A stretch of 18,432 nt of DNA from Flavobacteriales bacterium (GTDB taxonomy: Bacteria > Bacteroidota > Bacteroidia > Flavobacteriales > Crocinitomicaceae), in NCBI GenBank assembly GCA_947375085.1, contig CANCEQ010000040.1, positions 1-18,432 of the forward strand, read 5' to 3'. Below the pieces are notes generated by a model that saw nothing but the letters and a program-made list of their open reading frames with translations, did no database searches and was not told the origin of the DNA. Both the position numbers and the translations under genes were made by a program. Below are positions 1 through 6,926 of this stretch, piece after piece (the stretch's first letter is position 1; each line of letters starts with the position of its first letter).

Positions 1-216
1 GCCTCTACTGGTAGAAATTTCGATGAAATTTTAAGAGTGATTGATTCATTGCAATTAACAGCAAATTATCAGGTTGCTACACCTGCAAATTGGAAACAAG
101 GTGAAGATGTAGTAGTTATTCCAGCAATTAAAACAGAAGATATAGCGGCGAAATTTCCAAAAGGATTTACTGAGGTTAAATCGTATTTAAGAACAACACC
201 ACAGCCGAATATTTAA
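1..216 (+). CDS. Peroxiredoxin, Prx6 (1-Cys) type, C-terminal fragment
   Basis: Frame 1 is open from the first base to a TAA at 214-216 and encodes the last 71 residues of a peroxiredoxin; the start and the peroxidatic cysteine lie outside the window. The fragment begins ASTGRNFDEILRVIDSLQLT, the conserved TGRNFDE-[IL]-LR motif that contributes the active-site arginine region in peroxiredoxins. It then shows VATPANWKQGEDVVV and YLRTTPQP, which are the hallmark C-terminal stretches of the Prx6 family rather than typical 2-Cys AhpC. Family members reduce hydrogen peroxide and organic hydroperoxides in the cytoplasm using thiol reductants. The gene converges on the minus-strand block and is followed after about 175 nt by a hairpin terminator. 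Family assignment is confident; the physiological reductant cannot be judged from this piece. Confidence 0.9.
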   Translation, partial: ASTGRNFDEILRVIDSLQLTANYQVATPANWKQGEDVVVIPAIKTEDIAAKFPKGFTEVKSYLRTTPQPNI

Positions 217-390
217 TTTGTTTACTATTAGTAAATAAGGTTCCCTAAACATATTCTTACTGATAACTCTAAATAAGGGATTTATTAAATGGTTCAAATA
301 GAATGTTATAGTTTTAAATTCAAATTGATTATTTTTTAGCTAATAGTTTCATGTAATTTTTTATTCATACCATTAGACTTATTTACTTTT

Positions 391-427
391 AAAACAGCTG
401 AATAGATTTCTATTTAGCTGTTTTTTT
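391..427. terminator. Bidirectional rho-independent terminator between convergent genes
   Basis: Positions 391-405 pair with 410-424 to give a 15-bp stem (one G-T wobble at 400/415) with the loop ATTT. On the + strand it ends in a run of seven T (421-427), a good terminator for the peroxiredoxin transcript. On the minus strand the distal arm ends GCTGTTTT, giving a shorter U stretch. The TAG stop codon (410-412) and the last codons of the minus-strand 305-aa gene lie inside the stem, so the structure serves both transcripts. Confidence 0.75.
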
Positions 428-1327
428 ATGCTCCCATTTCCATGTGTAAAATAATCCACCGTATATTACAAAATAGGGTTTTGAACTTTGTCCTACAGAT
501 GTGTTTTGTGGAAAAGTAACATAAGGAGAGAAATTAATTGATAGCTTGTTGAGAATATACAAAAAATCTAAATTAACTGTTATTGCCCTTGATTTAAATC
601 GTTCTTCTTCTGTTTGATTATTTTTATTTCGGTAAAGGTGAATGCTATTTTGAGTGCCAAATATAAAATCTATCTCTGGTGTGAATATAAATAAGTCTTT
701 TGAATTGAAAAGTTCATAAAAATAGAATTGGTGAAAATTTATCCAACTCAATGTAAAGTCTCTACTAATAGCAGTGAGTTTATACGTTTTTCCAGTTTTA
801 GGTGCTTTTATATAAAATGATTTTTTACCATGTGTATAATCCAAACTAATTGCTGAATAGATATAGTTAAAATCATATCCGTTGTAAATATTTATATCAT
901 TGTTTACAAATGAATTTAATCTTGAAACTTGTGGACTAAAGAAATAATGACCATAACTAATTGAACCATCATAATTATTACCACCAAAATACCTTTTACC
1001 TATCTTAATATCTAATTCATCAAACAGTTTAGCTGTTGTATTCGTGTGAACTAGTGAAGCTTGGTAAAAGTAGTTTTTTGAAGTAATGTAACGTATAGAA
1101 GGGGAGAGTAAAGGAATTGAAACACTATCTTTTCGCCCTAAGAAAGTGGTAGCACTTGAATAATTTAAGGAAATTTTAAATTTACGATACAATGGATCGA
1201 TTGTGATACTATCTTTTTTAAGGGTATCTAATTTTAGTATAAGCGAATCATTTACTTGTGACAAAAAGTTATTTGGTAGAGAAAGTATAAAGAATAATAG
1301 TAGTATAGAAATTTTTAATTGCTTCAT
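410..1327 (-). CDS. Putative outer-membrane beta-barrel-like protein, function unknown
   Basis: A 305-residue protein that I do not recognise as a named family. Residues 1-23 form a clear signal peptide (charged MKQLK, hydrophobic ILLLFFILSL, cleavage probably after FLS-Q). The remainder is rich in alternating aromatic and polar residues, for example NYFYQASLVHT, YDGSISYGHYFF, FNYIYSAISLDYTHG and FVIYGGLFYTW, the pattern expected of transmembrane beta strands, so an outer-membrane barrel is inferred. It is about the length of PorP/SprF-type proteins that accompany T9SS cargo, but I see none of their typical N-terminal motif, so that name is not given. The ATG overlaps the stop of the upstream TPR gene by 4 nt (ATGA), implying translational coupling and shared function. 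Its stop codon lies in a terminator hairpin, marking the end of the transcript. Confidence 0.7.
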   Translation of the reverse strand: MKQLKISILLLFFILSLPNNFLSQVNDSLILKLDTLKKDSITIDPLYRKFKISLNYSSATTFLGRKDSVSIPLLSPSIRYITSKNYFYQASLVHTNTTAKLFDELDIKIGKRYFGGNNYDGSISYGHYFFSPQVSRLNSFVNNDINIYNGYDFNYIYSAISLDYTHGKKSFYIKAPKTGKTYKLTAISRDFTLSWINFHQFYFYELFNSKDLFIFTPEIDFIFGTQNSIHLYRNKNNQTEEERFKSRAITVNLDFLYILNKLSINFSPYVTFPQNTSVGQSSKPYFVIYGGLFYTWKWEHKKTAK

Positions 1328-2034
1328 TTACACAATTCATCTATGTATTGTTTTACTTCAGTATCACCTAGATCTTGTGCATTTTTAAAATCGGCACAAG
1401 CATCTTCTTTAAAGCCTAAATTGTATTCACAAATTGCTCTATTAAAATAATAATCAATCGAAACATTATTTAATTCAATTGCTTTATCATAATGAACTAT
1501 AGCATCTAAATATTTTTCTTGTTTATAATAGATGTTTCCAATTTCAAAATAGGCTAATTCAAACTTTGGGTTTAAGGTTAATGCTGATTTGAAATCATTT
1601 AACGATAAATCTAAATAATTTGATTTTTTTAGTAAAACACCTCTTTCATAAAACGCATTTTCATTTGTTTTTTCTCTAGAAATGATATAATCATAATCTG
1701 CAATTGCCCATTTGATTTTATCTAATTGTGTATATGCACTTGCTCGATTATAATACGAATTTAAGTCAGTGTTTTTTAATTCAATCGCTTTTGAATAATT
1801 TTCAATCGCTTTAGGATAATTTTCTAAATCAAAATAAGCATTCCCTTTATAAAAAGAAAGTTGATTGGATGCACCGTTCAATTTCTCAGCTTTTTCGAAA
1901 TAAATTATGGCAGAGTCGATTTCGCCTTTTTTATTTAGTTCAAGTGCTTTTTGAATCATTTCTGATTGACTAAAAACAGTATATCCCCCTACAAATTGAA
2001 TAGAAAAGATTAATAGTATAGTTTTGATTTTCAT
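1324..2034 (-). CDS. Secreted or periplasmic tetratricopeptide repeat (TPR) protein
   Basis: 236 residues. An N-terminal signal peptide (MKIKTILLIFSIQFVGGYTVFSQ, cleavage likely near residue 23) is followed by about six consecutive 34-residue TPR units spanning residues 25-228. TPR signature positions are clear, for example GNAYFDLENYPKAIENYSKA, YNRASAYTQLDKIKWAIADY and IGNIYYKQEKYLDAIVHYDK. There is no catalytic domain; TPR arrays bind partner proteins, so a periplasmic scaffold role is inferred. It is the middle gene of a tight trio: 3 nt after the stop of the 103-aa gene, and overlapping the start of the 305-aa membrane protein by 4 nt. A role in assembly or support of that membrane protein, or of the upstream T9SS cargo, is plausible but unproven. 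Confidence 0.85.
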   Translation of the reverse strand: MKIKTILLIFSIQFVGGYTVFSQSEMIQKALELNKKGEIDSAIIYFEKAEKLNGASNQLSFYKGNAYFDLENYPKAIENYSKAIELKNTDLNSYYNRASAYTQLDKIKWAIADYDYIISREKTNENAFYERGVLLKKSNYLDLSLNDFKSALTLNPKFELAYFEIGNIYYKQEKYLDAIVHYDKAIELNNVSIDYYFNRAICEYNLGFKEDACADFKNAQDLGDTEVKQYIDELCK

Positions 2035-2037
2035 GCT

Positions 2038-2349
2038 TTAACGATTATTTCTGTCTATTCGATTATGGCGAAAATCGTTTCTATTTTCTCTTCTTGAATG
2101 CTCTTTTCTATGGTTTTCTCTTTGATTTTGGTTTTCGAAATGAGGGCGATGATGTTTCTCAAGATTCATTTTTTCTTGTCTTAAACCTCTGTGTTCTTCA
2201 CGAAGTATTTTCCTTTCTAATTTGTTATCATTCGAAATTCTACTGACTGTAACATTATTTTCTTCTCTTATTTTTAGCTCAATCTTTTTTTCTTGTGAGA
2301 AAGCATTTTGAGTAACTAAAAATAAACTAAATAGGATCCAAATTTTCAT
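2038..2349 (-). CDS. Small secreted Arg/His/Asn/Glu-rich protein, unknown function
   Basis: 103 residues and no recognised family. Residues 1-18 (MKIWILFSLFLVTQNAFS) look like a signal peptide with cleavage before QEKK. The mature part contains no Cys and almost no hydrophobic residues; it is dominated by Arg, His, Asn, Glu and Lys (for example EEHRGLRQEKMNLEKHHRPH and RRENRNDFRHNRIDRNNR), so it should be largely disordered or an extended charged helix, strongly basic towards the C-terminus. The gene is first in a trio with the TPR and membrane proteins (3 nt gap to the TPR start). A strong hairpin lies just 5' of its start. The high His/Arg content could suit binding of metal, polyanion or envelope polymer, but nothing in the sequence proves this. 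The in-frame start, signal peptide and operon packing argue that it is a real gene. Confidence 0.7.
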   Translation of the reverse strand: MKIWILFSLFLVTQNAFSQEKKIELKIREENNVTVSRISNDNKLERKILREEHRGLRQEKMNLEKHHRPHFENQNQRENHRKEHSRRENRNDFRHNRIDRNNR

Positions 2350-2364
2350 TTTATCTAATTTTTA

Positions 2365-2406
2365 CTTTTTACACTTTTCTTGTTTGACTAAGAAAAGTGT
2401 AAAAGG
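2365..2406 (-). other. Strong 17-bp stem-loop between the 1461-aa gene and the downstream trio
   Basis: Positions 2367-2381 and 2390-2404 are perfect 15-bp complements (core ACACTTTTCTT / AAGAAAAGTGT), extended by one wobble and one G-C pair to 2365/2406; the loop is 8 nt. In the minus-strand transcript it lies about 43 nt past the stop of the 1461-aa gene and about 15 nt before the ATG of the 103-aa gene. No T-run follows on either strand, so a classical intrinsic terminator is doubtful. It could be a transcript end or processing/stability hairpin, or control translation of the small gene. Confidence 0.6.
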
Positions 2407-2448
2407 TTTAATTGAAAATTTATTTTTTACGGTTTTTTGTAAAGTTAA

Positions 2449-5400
2449 TTATCTAACGATAGTGACATGTCCATGTATTTCTTCACGTCTGTCATCACTT
2501 TTTATAGAAAAAAGTATTTTCCATGTATAGGTTCCATCTTGTACTTTTTCTTTAGACCCTAAACGTTTGCCATCCCATCCTTTTGTATAATCGGTTGTTT
2601 CGAATACTAGATTTCCCCATCTGTCAAAAATAAGTAACTGATATCCTTTATGGTCAAAACCAGATGTGAAAATTGGTTTAAATTCTTGATTGTATTGGTC
2701 ACCATCTGGAGTAAATGAGTTTGGTACATAGTACAATAAGTCTTCAATTACTTTAACGGATTTTTTAAGCGAGTCAATACAACCATCTTTACTTATTGCA
2801 ACTAATGTTATTTGATATGTTGAAGTATCAATATTTGGAAAAGTATGTTCTGGTTTTGTTTCAATGGATGTTCCTGTATCTCCAAAATTCCAGAAATATG
2901 TTGAACCACCTATTGTTCCATTTATCATTGTTGATACTGGATTAGTTGTAGTAACTACAGCTGGGGATGGTGTGAAATACACAGCTGGTTTTTGTTGTAT
3001 GTTAACAACTACAGAATCAATTTTTGATTTACATCCATTTAGAGTTGATTGAATGTAATACACACCATCAGTTTCTATCGTTGAAGCTCCTGTTAAAGGA
3101 CTTGTACCGGTTTTATTTATGAAATAATCAAATGTACTTAGTGGTGTACTTCCTATTGTATATTCTGAACTAGTTAAATCTACTGATCCAGGAAAACAGA
3201 TAGACAATGAGTCTTGATAAACCAAAGTTGGTAAAGGCTTAATAGTTATATCAGCAATAGCACTTGAACTACATCCATTAGTCGTCCCACGCACTTTGTA
3301 TTTTGCATTGATTAAGGTTTTATCTTTAAAAGGATTGCTATTAGAAACTCCTTGTGCCCATCCAATATCCCATGAATATGTTGTAGCACCTGTTGCTGTT
3401 AATGTTATTGAATCACCATAACAAACGGATGGAGAATTTACTGTAACAACAGGGATAGCTGTAACATTGATGTCTATTTTAGTTCGTGGACTTGCACTTT
3501 CACAACCATTTGCATCTGTTTGAGTTACATAATAACTATTAACTCCTACAGTTGAAGAAGATACTGTTGGTGTAATATTAGTTAATGTTCCACCTGTTAA
3601 ATTTTGATACCAATTTAGAGTGCATCCTGCACTTGCTGTAGTACTAATAGGAGATGTAGCTGCATTTTGACAATAGGAAGCACTATAAATAGGCAATGCT
3701 AAAGGCAATGGATTGATTGTAACAACAACTGGTTTTATATCTTGACAAATTCCATTAGCTGATTTTATATAATAGGTATTTGAAGTTGTAACCGCATTCG
3801 GTGTAGCAAGAGCGGAATTAACTGCTCCTGCATCGTTCCAATAGGAGAGTGTTCCATTTCCTGATGATCCTGCAGTTACTGCTGGTAACGTAATATTTAT
3901 CGTATTAGGAGAACAAACAGCAGTAGGATTTACTATTGTCAGTGAAGGAGTTGTATTAATAGTAACAACAACTGGCTTTGTATCATTACAAACTCCATTA
4001 TCACCTTTAATATAGTACGTTCCAGAAGCTGAAATTGCTGCAGCTGCAACTGTAGTGATTGAATTTGTGCATGCTTGATCAGACCAATAACTCAATGTTC
4101 CACCTCCAACAGATCCTGCTGTAACTGCTGGATCAGTAATGTCTACCGTATTTGGTGAACAAGTAGCTGCTGGTGTAGTGATTGCAATATTATAAGGACA
4201 AGCACAATTATTAATTAAAACGGTAACAGGCAGTACAGTAGAACATGAGTTAACTGTTGATTTAATATAATATGTACCTGAATTTGATACTGCTGCAGGT
4301 GTTGGAAGTGCAGTTGTAGCTCCTGGATTGATAAAGTAAGTAAATGTTCCTCCCGTTGTTGAACCTGATGTCACAGCTGCTGCTGTTATATCTACAGTTG
4401 AAGGGATACAAACTGTTGCAGGATCAGTAATAGATAACGTTGGATTTGGGTTTATTGTAACTACGATACTTGCTCTAGGACTTTCACACGTTGTAGTTGT
4501 ATTTGTTTGAGATACATAATATGTTGTAGTTCCTGTTCCTGTAGTAAGAGGTGTAGGTGATGTTGAAGATGCTGTACCTCCCGTTTGATTCGTTCCATAC
4601 CAATTTAATGTACAATTGGCACTAGTAGTTACAATTAAAGCACTTGCTGTTGCTCCTTGACAATAGGCAACAGGTGCTGTTGTTGGAGCTAAGGTTGTTA
4701 CTCCAACGTTTATTGTTTTCGAAGCTGTTAAAGTACACCCTAGTCCGTTTGTCCATGTATAGTCAATTGTATGAGATCCTGAAGTTAAATTTGAGGGATT
4801 AAAAGTTGCAGAACCATTGTGGTTATCAATTATGTTAGCTGAACCTCCATCTAACTTCCAAGTCATTGTTGGAGAGCTTAACGTGAAAGTAATTGTAGTA
4901 CATGAAGAGGAACTAGGTGTTGCAGTTCCATTTGTTAAAAGTACTCCTGATGCTAAATCATAAACTTTATATTTGAAACTTTGAGCACTTGCTCTTGTAT
5001 CACATAATTTAACCGTAACGGTTGCTCCTGCAGCTAGATAAGGTTCTATAATGTTTTGATAGTTCGGTGGGGTTGCCATTTTCCCCCAATCTAACACACC
5101 TGATGGTGCTGTACCTGCTGGTCCATAATAACTATAAGCTGTTCCATTAACTGAGACAAGAGCAGAAGTTTTCGTGTCAGAGCTTGCATCTGTTATAATT
5201 TCCATAAAAAAACCAGTAGCACCACTCAATTGGCCTCCATTACTTATTTGATTTTCTTCAACATCTTTCCAAATAGTTTGTGGACCAGAAGAGCAAGTAT
5301 AGGTTGTTGAAGGGAATGGAACAAATGGATTTGATTGTGCCCAGTCTAATTTTATAAAACTTTGGTCAACAGGGCAAGGTATGTTAACTAAATAATATCC

Positions 5401-6834
5401 TGTTACACTAAAATCAATTTGACAAGAAGGGTCAGGACTTGTCGTAGTGATACTCAAAGTATAATTTCCTACTGGTAAATTAAACCATTCTGGATTTATT
5501 CCACTTGAAACATTATTAGCATTTAATATTGTAGGTGTAATTACTGCTCCACCGCATGTCGAAACTAAAGTGTATGTTCTAGTAGCGCAGCTACCTAAAG
5601 GTATTGCCGACAGTTTTTGTTTCATACCTAAAATCTGTCTAGTATTTGTTATAGTTATTTTGTAATAGTTTGTATAAGAGGAGTTTGAAGTGCTGTTGGC
5701 GTTATAGGCCATTGGATCATTTGCACCAATAGCTGCAATAGAATCTAAAATATTAGATAATTTTAAAGAGGCTAATGTAGATGAAACATCTGTTGTTGAA
5801 GATATTGGGCAGGTTGGTGTAGCACAAGTACCACACGTTGTAGATGGTGGTGGGGTATTTAAATAATTCACAACGGTAGCTGTAGTTCCTATAGAATAAC
5901 ATAAATCAGTATTGTCATCAAAAACAACTGGACTTCCCGGAACTTTACAATCTGCTGTAAAAGGAACAAACCATAATTTGGTTGCGCCACTTATACTCGT
6001 TGATTTCCCTGCACTGTTATTATCTCCTAATGTTATTCCTGTTGTGACTGTTTTGTAACCAGGTAGAGAGCTTAAATTTGCAATGTTTGTAATAGGAAAT
6101 GTTGGAGCTTGATTAAATACAATATACCCATAACTTGCAGCACATCCAACACTTGAACTAGCAGGGGGAAGAGTATATCCTGTACCTGTTAATGTTAAAG
6201 CTCCTCCAGTTGATAAATCCCATTCAGAACCATTTGCTGTTGCTCCCGATACTGTTACTGTTCCAACGGTTGATGTGCAACCAGGTGGGGGTGTAGTTGT
6301 ACCAGCTGTATAAGTATACATTTCTATTTTATCAATTAAACCTCCTGGACTATTACTGTTTAATTGTATTGTTAGGCAGAATTTATACTCTGTATTTGGA
6401 GATACAACAAATTCAGCAGCAATTCCTGGTGAAGTACTGACGATCGTTCCTGTTATAGGACTTGAACACCCATTTATTGGAAATGCTTGAAATTGTATTC
6501 TTGACATGTTACTAGGATTTACAAGTGGGGTTCCAACATAATTTTGCAATCCTGTTTTTGTTTCGTTTGCTGCTGTTGTATATTTAGTGCAAAAGACATA
6601 ACTAGTTCCACTTGTTGAAAAATCAAGGTTAGGAGTAACTGCTGTAGGACTATTAGCAGCTTGAGCGGCAGCCAAATTTGCAAAATGTGTTTGAGGACAA
6701 GGGTCGCTTGATGTTGAAACACTTGCGCATGCACATGGACTTTGTGCAGAAGTATCATTGAACTTAAAAATAAATAAAAATAGAATTAATAATAGCTTTA
6801 TTTCTTTACTTAAACTAGTTTTAAAATTATTCAT
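2449..6834 (-). CDS. Giant T9SS type B cargo, Ig-like/PKD adhesin-like surface protein
   Basis: 1461 residues. A signal peptide (residues 1-31, ending NDTSAQ) is followed by a Cys-containing N-terminal half of unknown fold (about 32-710). Next come Ig-like modules: a YCQ...NWYGT...YYVSQ...CESPR module (about 715-795), three 80-aa-type repeats (796-1041; motifs CSPNTVDIT, GTLSYW, TYYIK), a second YCQ-type module (1042-1122), a CYGDS module (about 1125-1200) and a divergent repeat (about 1202-1280). A PKD domain (about 1281-1360, core YFWNFGDTG) precedes the C-terminal T9SS type B sorting domain (about 1364-1461, motifs VPNSFTPDGD, FDRWGNLVFE, GWDGK, DGTYTWKI, GHVTIVR). Family knowledge says such proteins cross the outer membrane through the type IX system and act as adhesins or matrix proteins; the ligand is unknown. 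It is a paralogue of the 2065-aa gene 92 bp upstream on the same strand, probably partly co-transcribed. Confidence 0.92.
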   Translation of the reverse strand: MNNFKTSLSKEIKLLLILFLFIFKFNDTSAQSPCACASVSTSSDPCPQTHFANLAAAQAANSPTAVTPNLDFSTSGTSYVFCTKYTTAANETKTGLQNYVGTPLVNPSNMSRIQFQAFPINGCSSPITGTIVSTSPGIAAEFVVSPNTEYKFCLTIQLNSNSPGGLIDKIEMYTYTAGTTTPPPGCTSTVGTVTVSGATANGSEWDLSTGGALTLTGTGYTLPPASSSVGCAASYGYIVFNQAPTFPITNIANLSSLPGYKTVTTGITLGDNNSAGKSTSISGATKLWFVPFTADCKVPGSPVVFDDNTDLCYSIGTTATVVNYLNTPPPSTTCGTCATPTCPISSTTDVSSTLASLKLSNILDSIAAIGANDPMAYNANSTSNSSYTNYYKITITNTRQILGMKQKLSAIPLGSCATRTYTLVSTCGGAVITPTILNANNVSSGINPEWFNLPVGNYTLSITTTSPDPSCQIDFSVTGYYLVNIPCPVDQSFIKLDWAQSNPFVPFPSTTYTCSSGPQTIWKDVEENQISNGGQLSGATGFFMEIITDASSDTKTSALVSVNGTAYSYYGPAGTAPSGVLDWGKMATPPNYQNIIEPYLAAGATVTVKLCDTRASAQSFKYKVYDLASGVLLTNGTATPSSSSCTTITFTLSSPTMTWKLDGGSANIIDNHNGSATFNPSNLTSGSHTIDYTWTNGLGCTLTASKTINVGVTTLAPTTAPVAYCQGATASALIVTTSANCTLNWYGTNQTGGTASSTSPTPLTTGTGTTTYYVSQTNTTTTCESPRASIVVTINPNPTLSITDPATVCIPSTVDITAAAVTSGSTTGGTFTYFINPGATTALPTPAAVSNSGTYYIKSTVNSCSTVLPVTVLINNCACPYNIAITTPAATCSPNTVDITDPAVTAGSVGGGTLSYWSDQACTNSITTVAAAAISASGTYYIKGDNGVCNDTKPVVVTINTTPSLTIVNPTAVCSPNTINITLPAVTAGSSGNGTLSYWNDAGAVNSALATPNAVTTSNTYYIKSANGICQDIKPVVVTINPLPLALPIYSASYCQNAATSPISTTASAGCTLNWYQNLTGGTLTNITPTVSSSTVGVNSYYVTQTDANGCESASPRTKIDINVTAIPVVTVNSPSVCYGDSITLTATGATTYSWDIGWAQGVSNSNPFKDKTLINAKYKVRGTTNGCSSSAIADITIKPLPTLVYQDSLSICFPGSVDLTSSEYTIGSTPLSTFDYFINKTGTSPLTGASTIETDGVYYIQSTLNGCKSKIDSVVVNIQQKPAVYFTPSPAVVTTTNPVSTMINGTIGGSTYFWNFGDTGTSIETKPEHTFPNIDTSTYQITLVAISKDGCIDSLKKSVKVIEDLLYYVPNSFTPDGDQYNQEFKPIFTSGFDHKGYQLLIFDRWGNLVFETTDYTKGWDGKRLGSKEKVQDGTYTWKILFSIKSDDRREEIHGHVTIVR
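3712..4449 (-). repeat. Three tandem ~82-aa (246-bp) Ig-like repeats inside the 1461-aa gene
   Basis: Residues 796-1041 consist of three repeats of the same family as the long array in the neighbouring gene. Each carries a Cys-Pro motif near its start (VCIP, TCSP, VCSP), a GGT/GNGT-(F/L)-(T/S)-Y core, TYYIK, and a second Cys. The second unit begins with the insertion NNCACP, matching NNCGCP in the 2065-aa protein, which points to a shared ancestral module. Confidence 0.85.
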
Positions 6835-6926
6835 AATCTGTTTTTTTATTTTATTTGAAATAACTCGAAAGTTATTAGTTTAATTTTTACTACGTTGTAC
6901 TATTCAAAAAGTTGCAATTTCAACTA
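6835..6926 (-). other. 92-bp spacer between the two giant adhesin genes
   Basis: No gene fits here. A small perfect hairpin (6859-6876, stem AATAACT/AGTTATT, tetraloop TTCG in the minus-strand RNA) is present but has only one G-C pair per arm and no T-run, so it is a weak terminator or processing site at best. No clear TTG-N17-23-TAnnTTTG promoter is seen for the 1461-aa gene, which is compatible with co-transcription from the 2065-aa gene. Confidence 0.4.

Noticed and set aside
219..290. Small inverted repeats just after the peroxiredoxin stop (TTTACT/AGTAAA; TCCCT/AGGGA)
   Set aside because: Stems of five to six bp without T-runs; the 391-427 hairpin is a far better terminator.
410..1327. 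Naming the 305-aa protein as PorP/SprF
   Set aside because: Length and context fit, but the characteristic N-terminal motif of that family is not visible, so only a generic barrel-like call is justified.
1203..1388. Short + strand open frame antisense to the 305-aa and TPR genes
   Set aside because: It lies opposite two well-supported genes, has no recognisable product and no start context; likewise for the other short frames antisense to or in alternative frames of the giant genes (2864-3052, 6519-6758, 11608-11838, 12032-12235) and ilvD (17643-17891).
2439..2451. GTAAAGTTAATTA shared exactly with 13210-13222
   Set aside because: A 13-bp AT-rich match can arise by chance in 18 kb of this composition and the two sites differ in position relative to genes; not enough for a regulatory motif.
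6859..6876. Hairpin with TTCG tetraloop as terminator between the giant genes
   Set aside because: Seven-bp AT-rich stem and no T-run; reported only within the spacer description.
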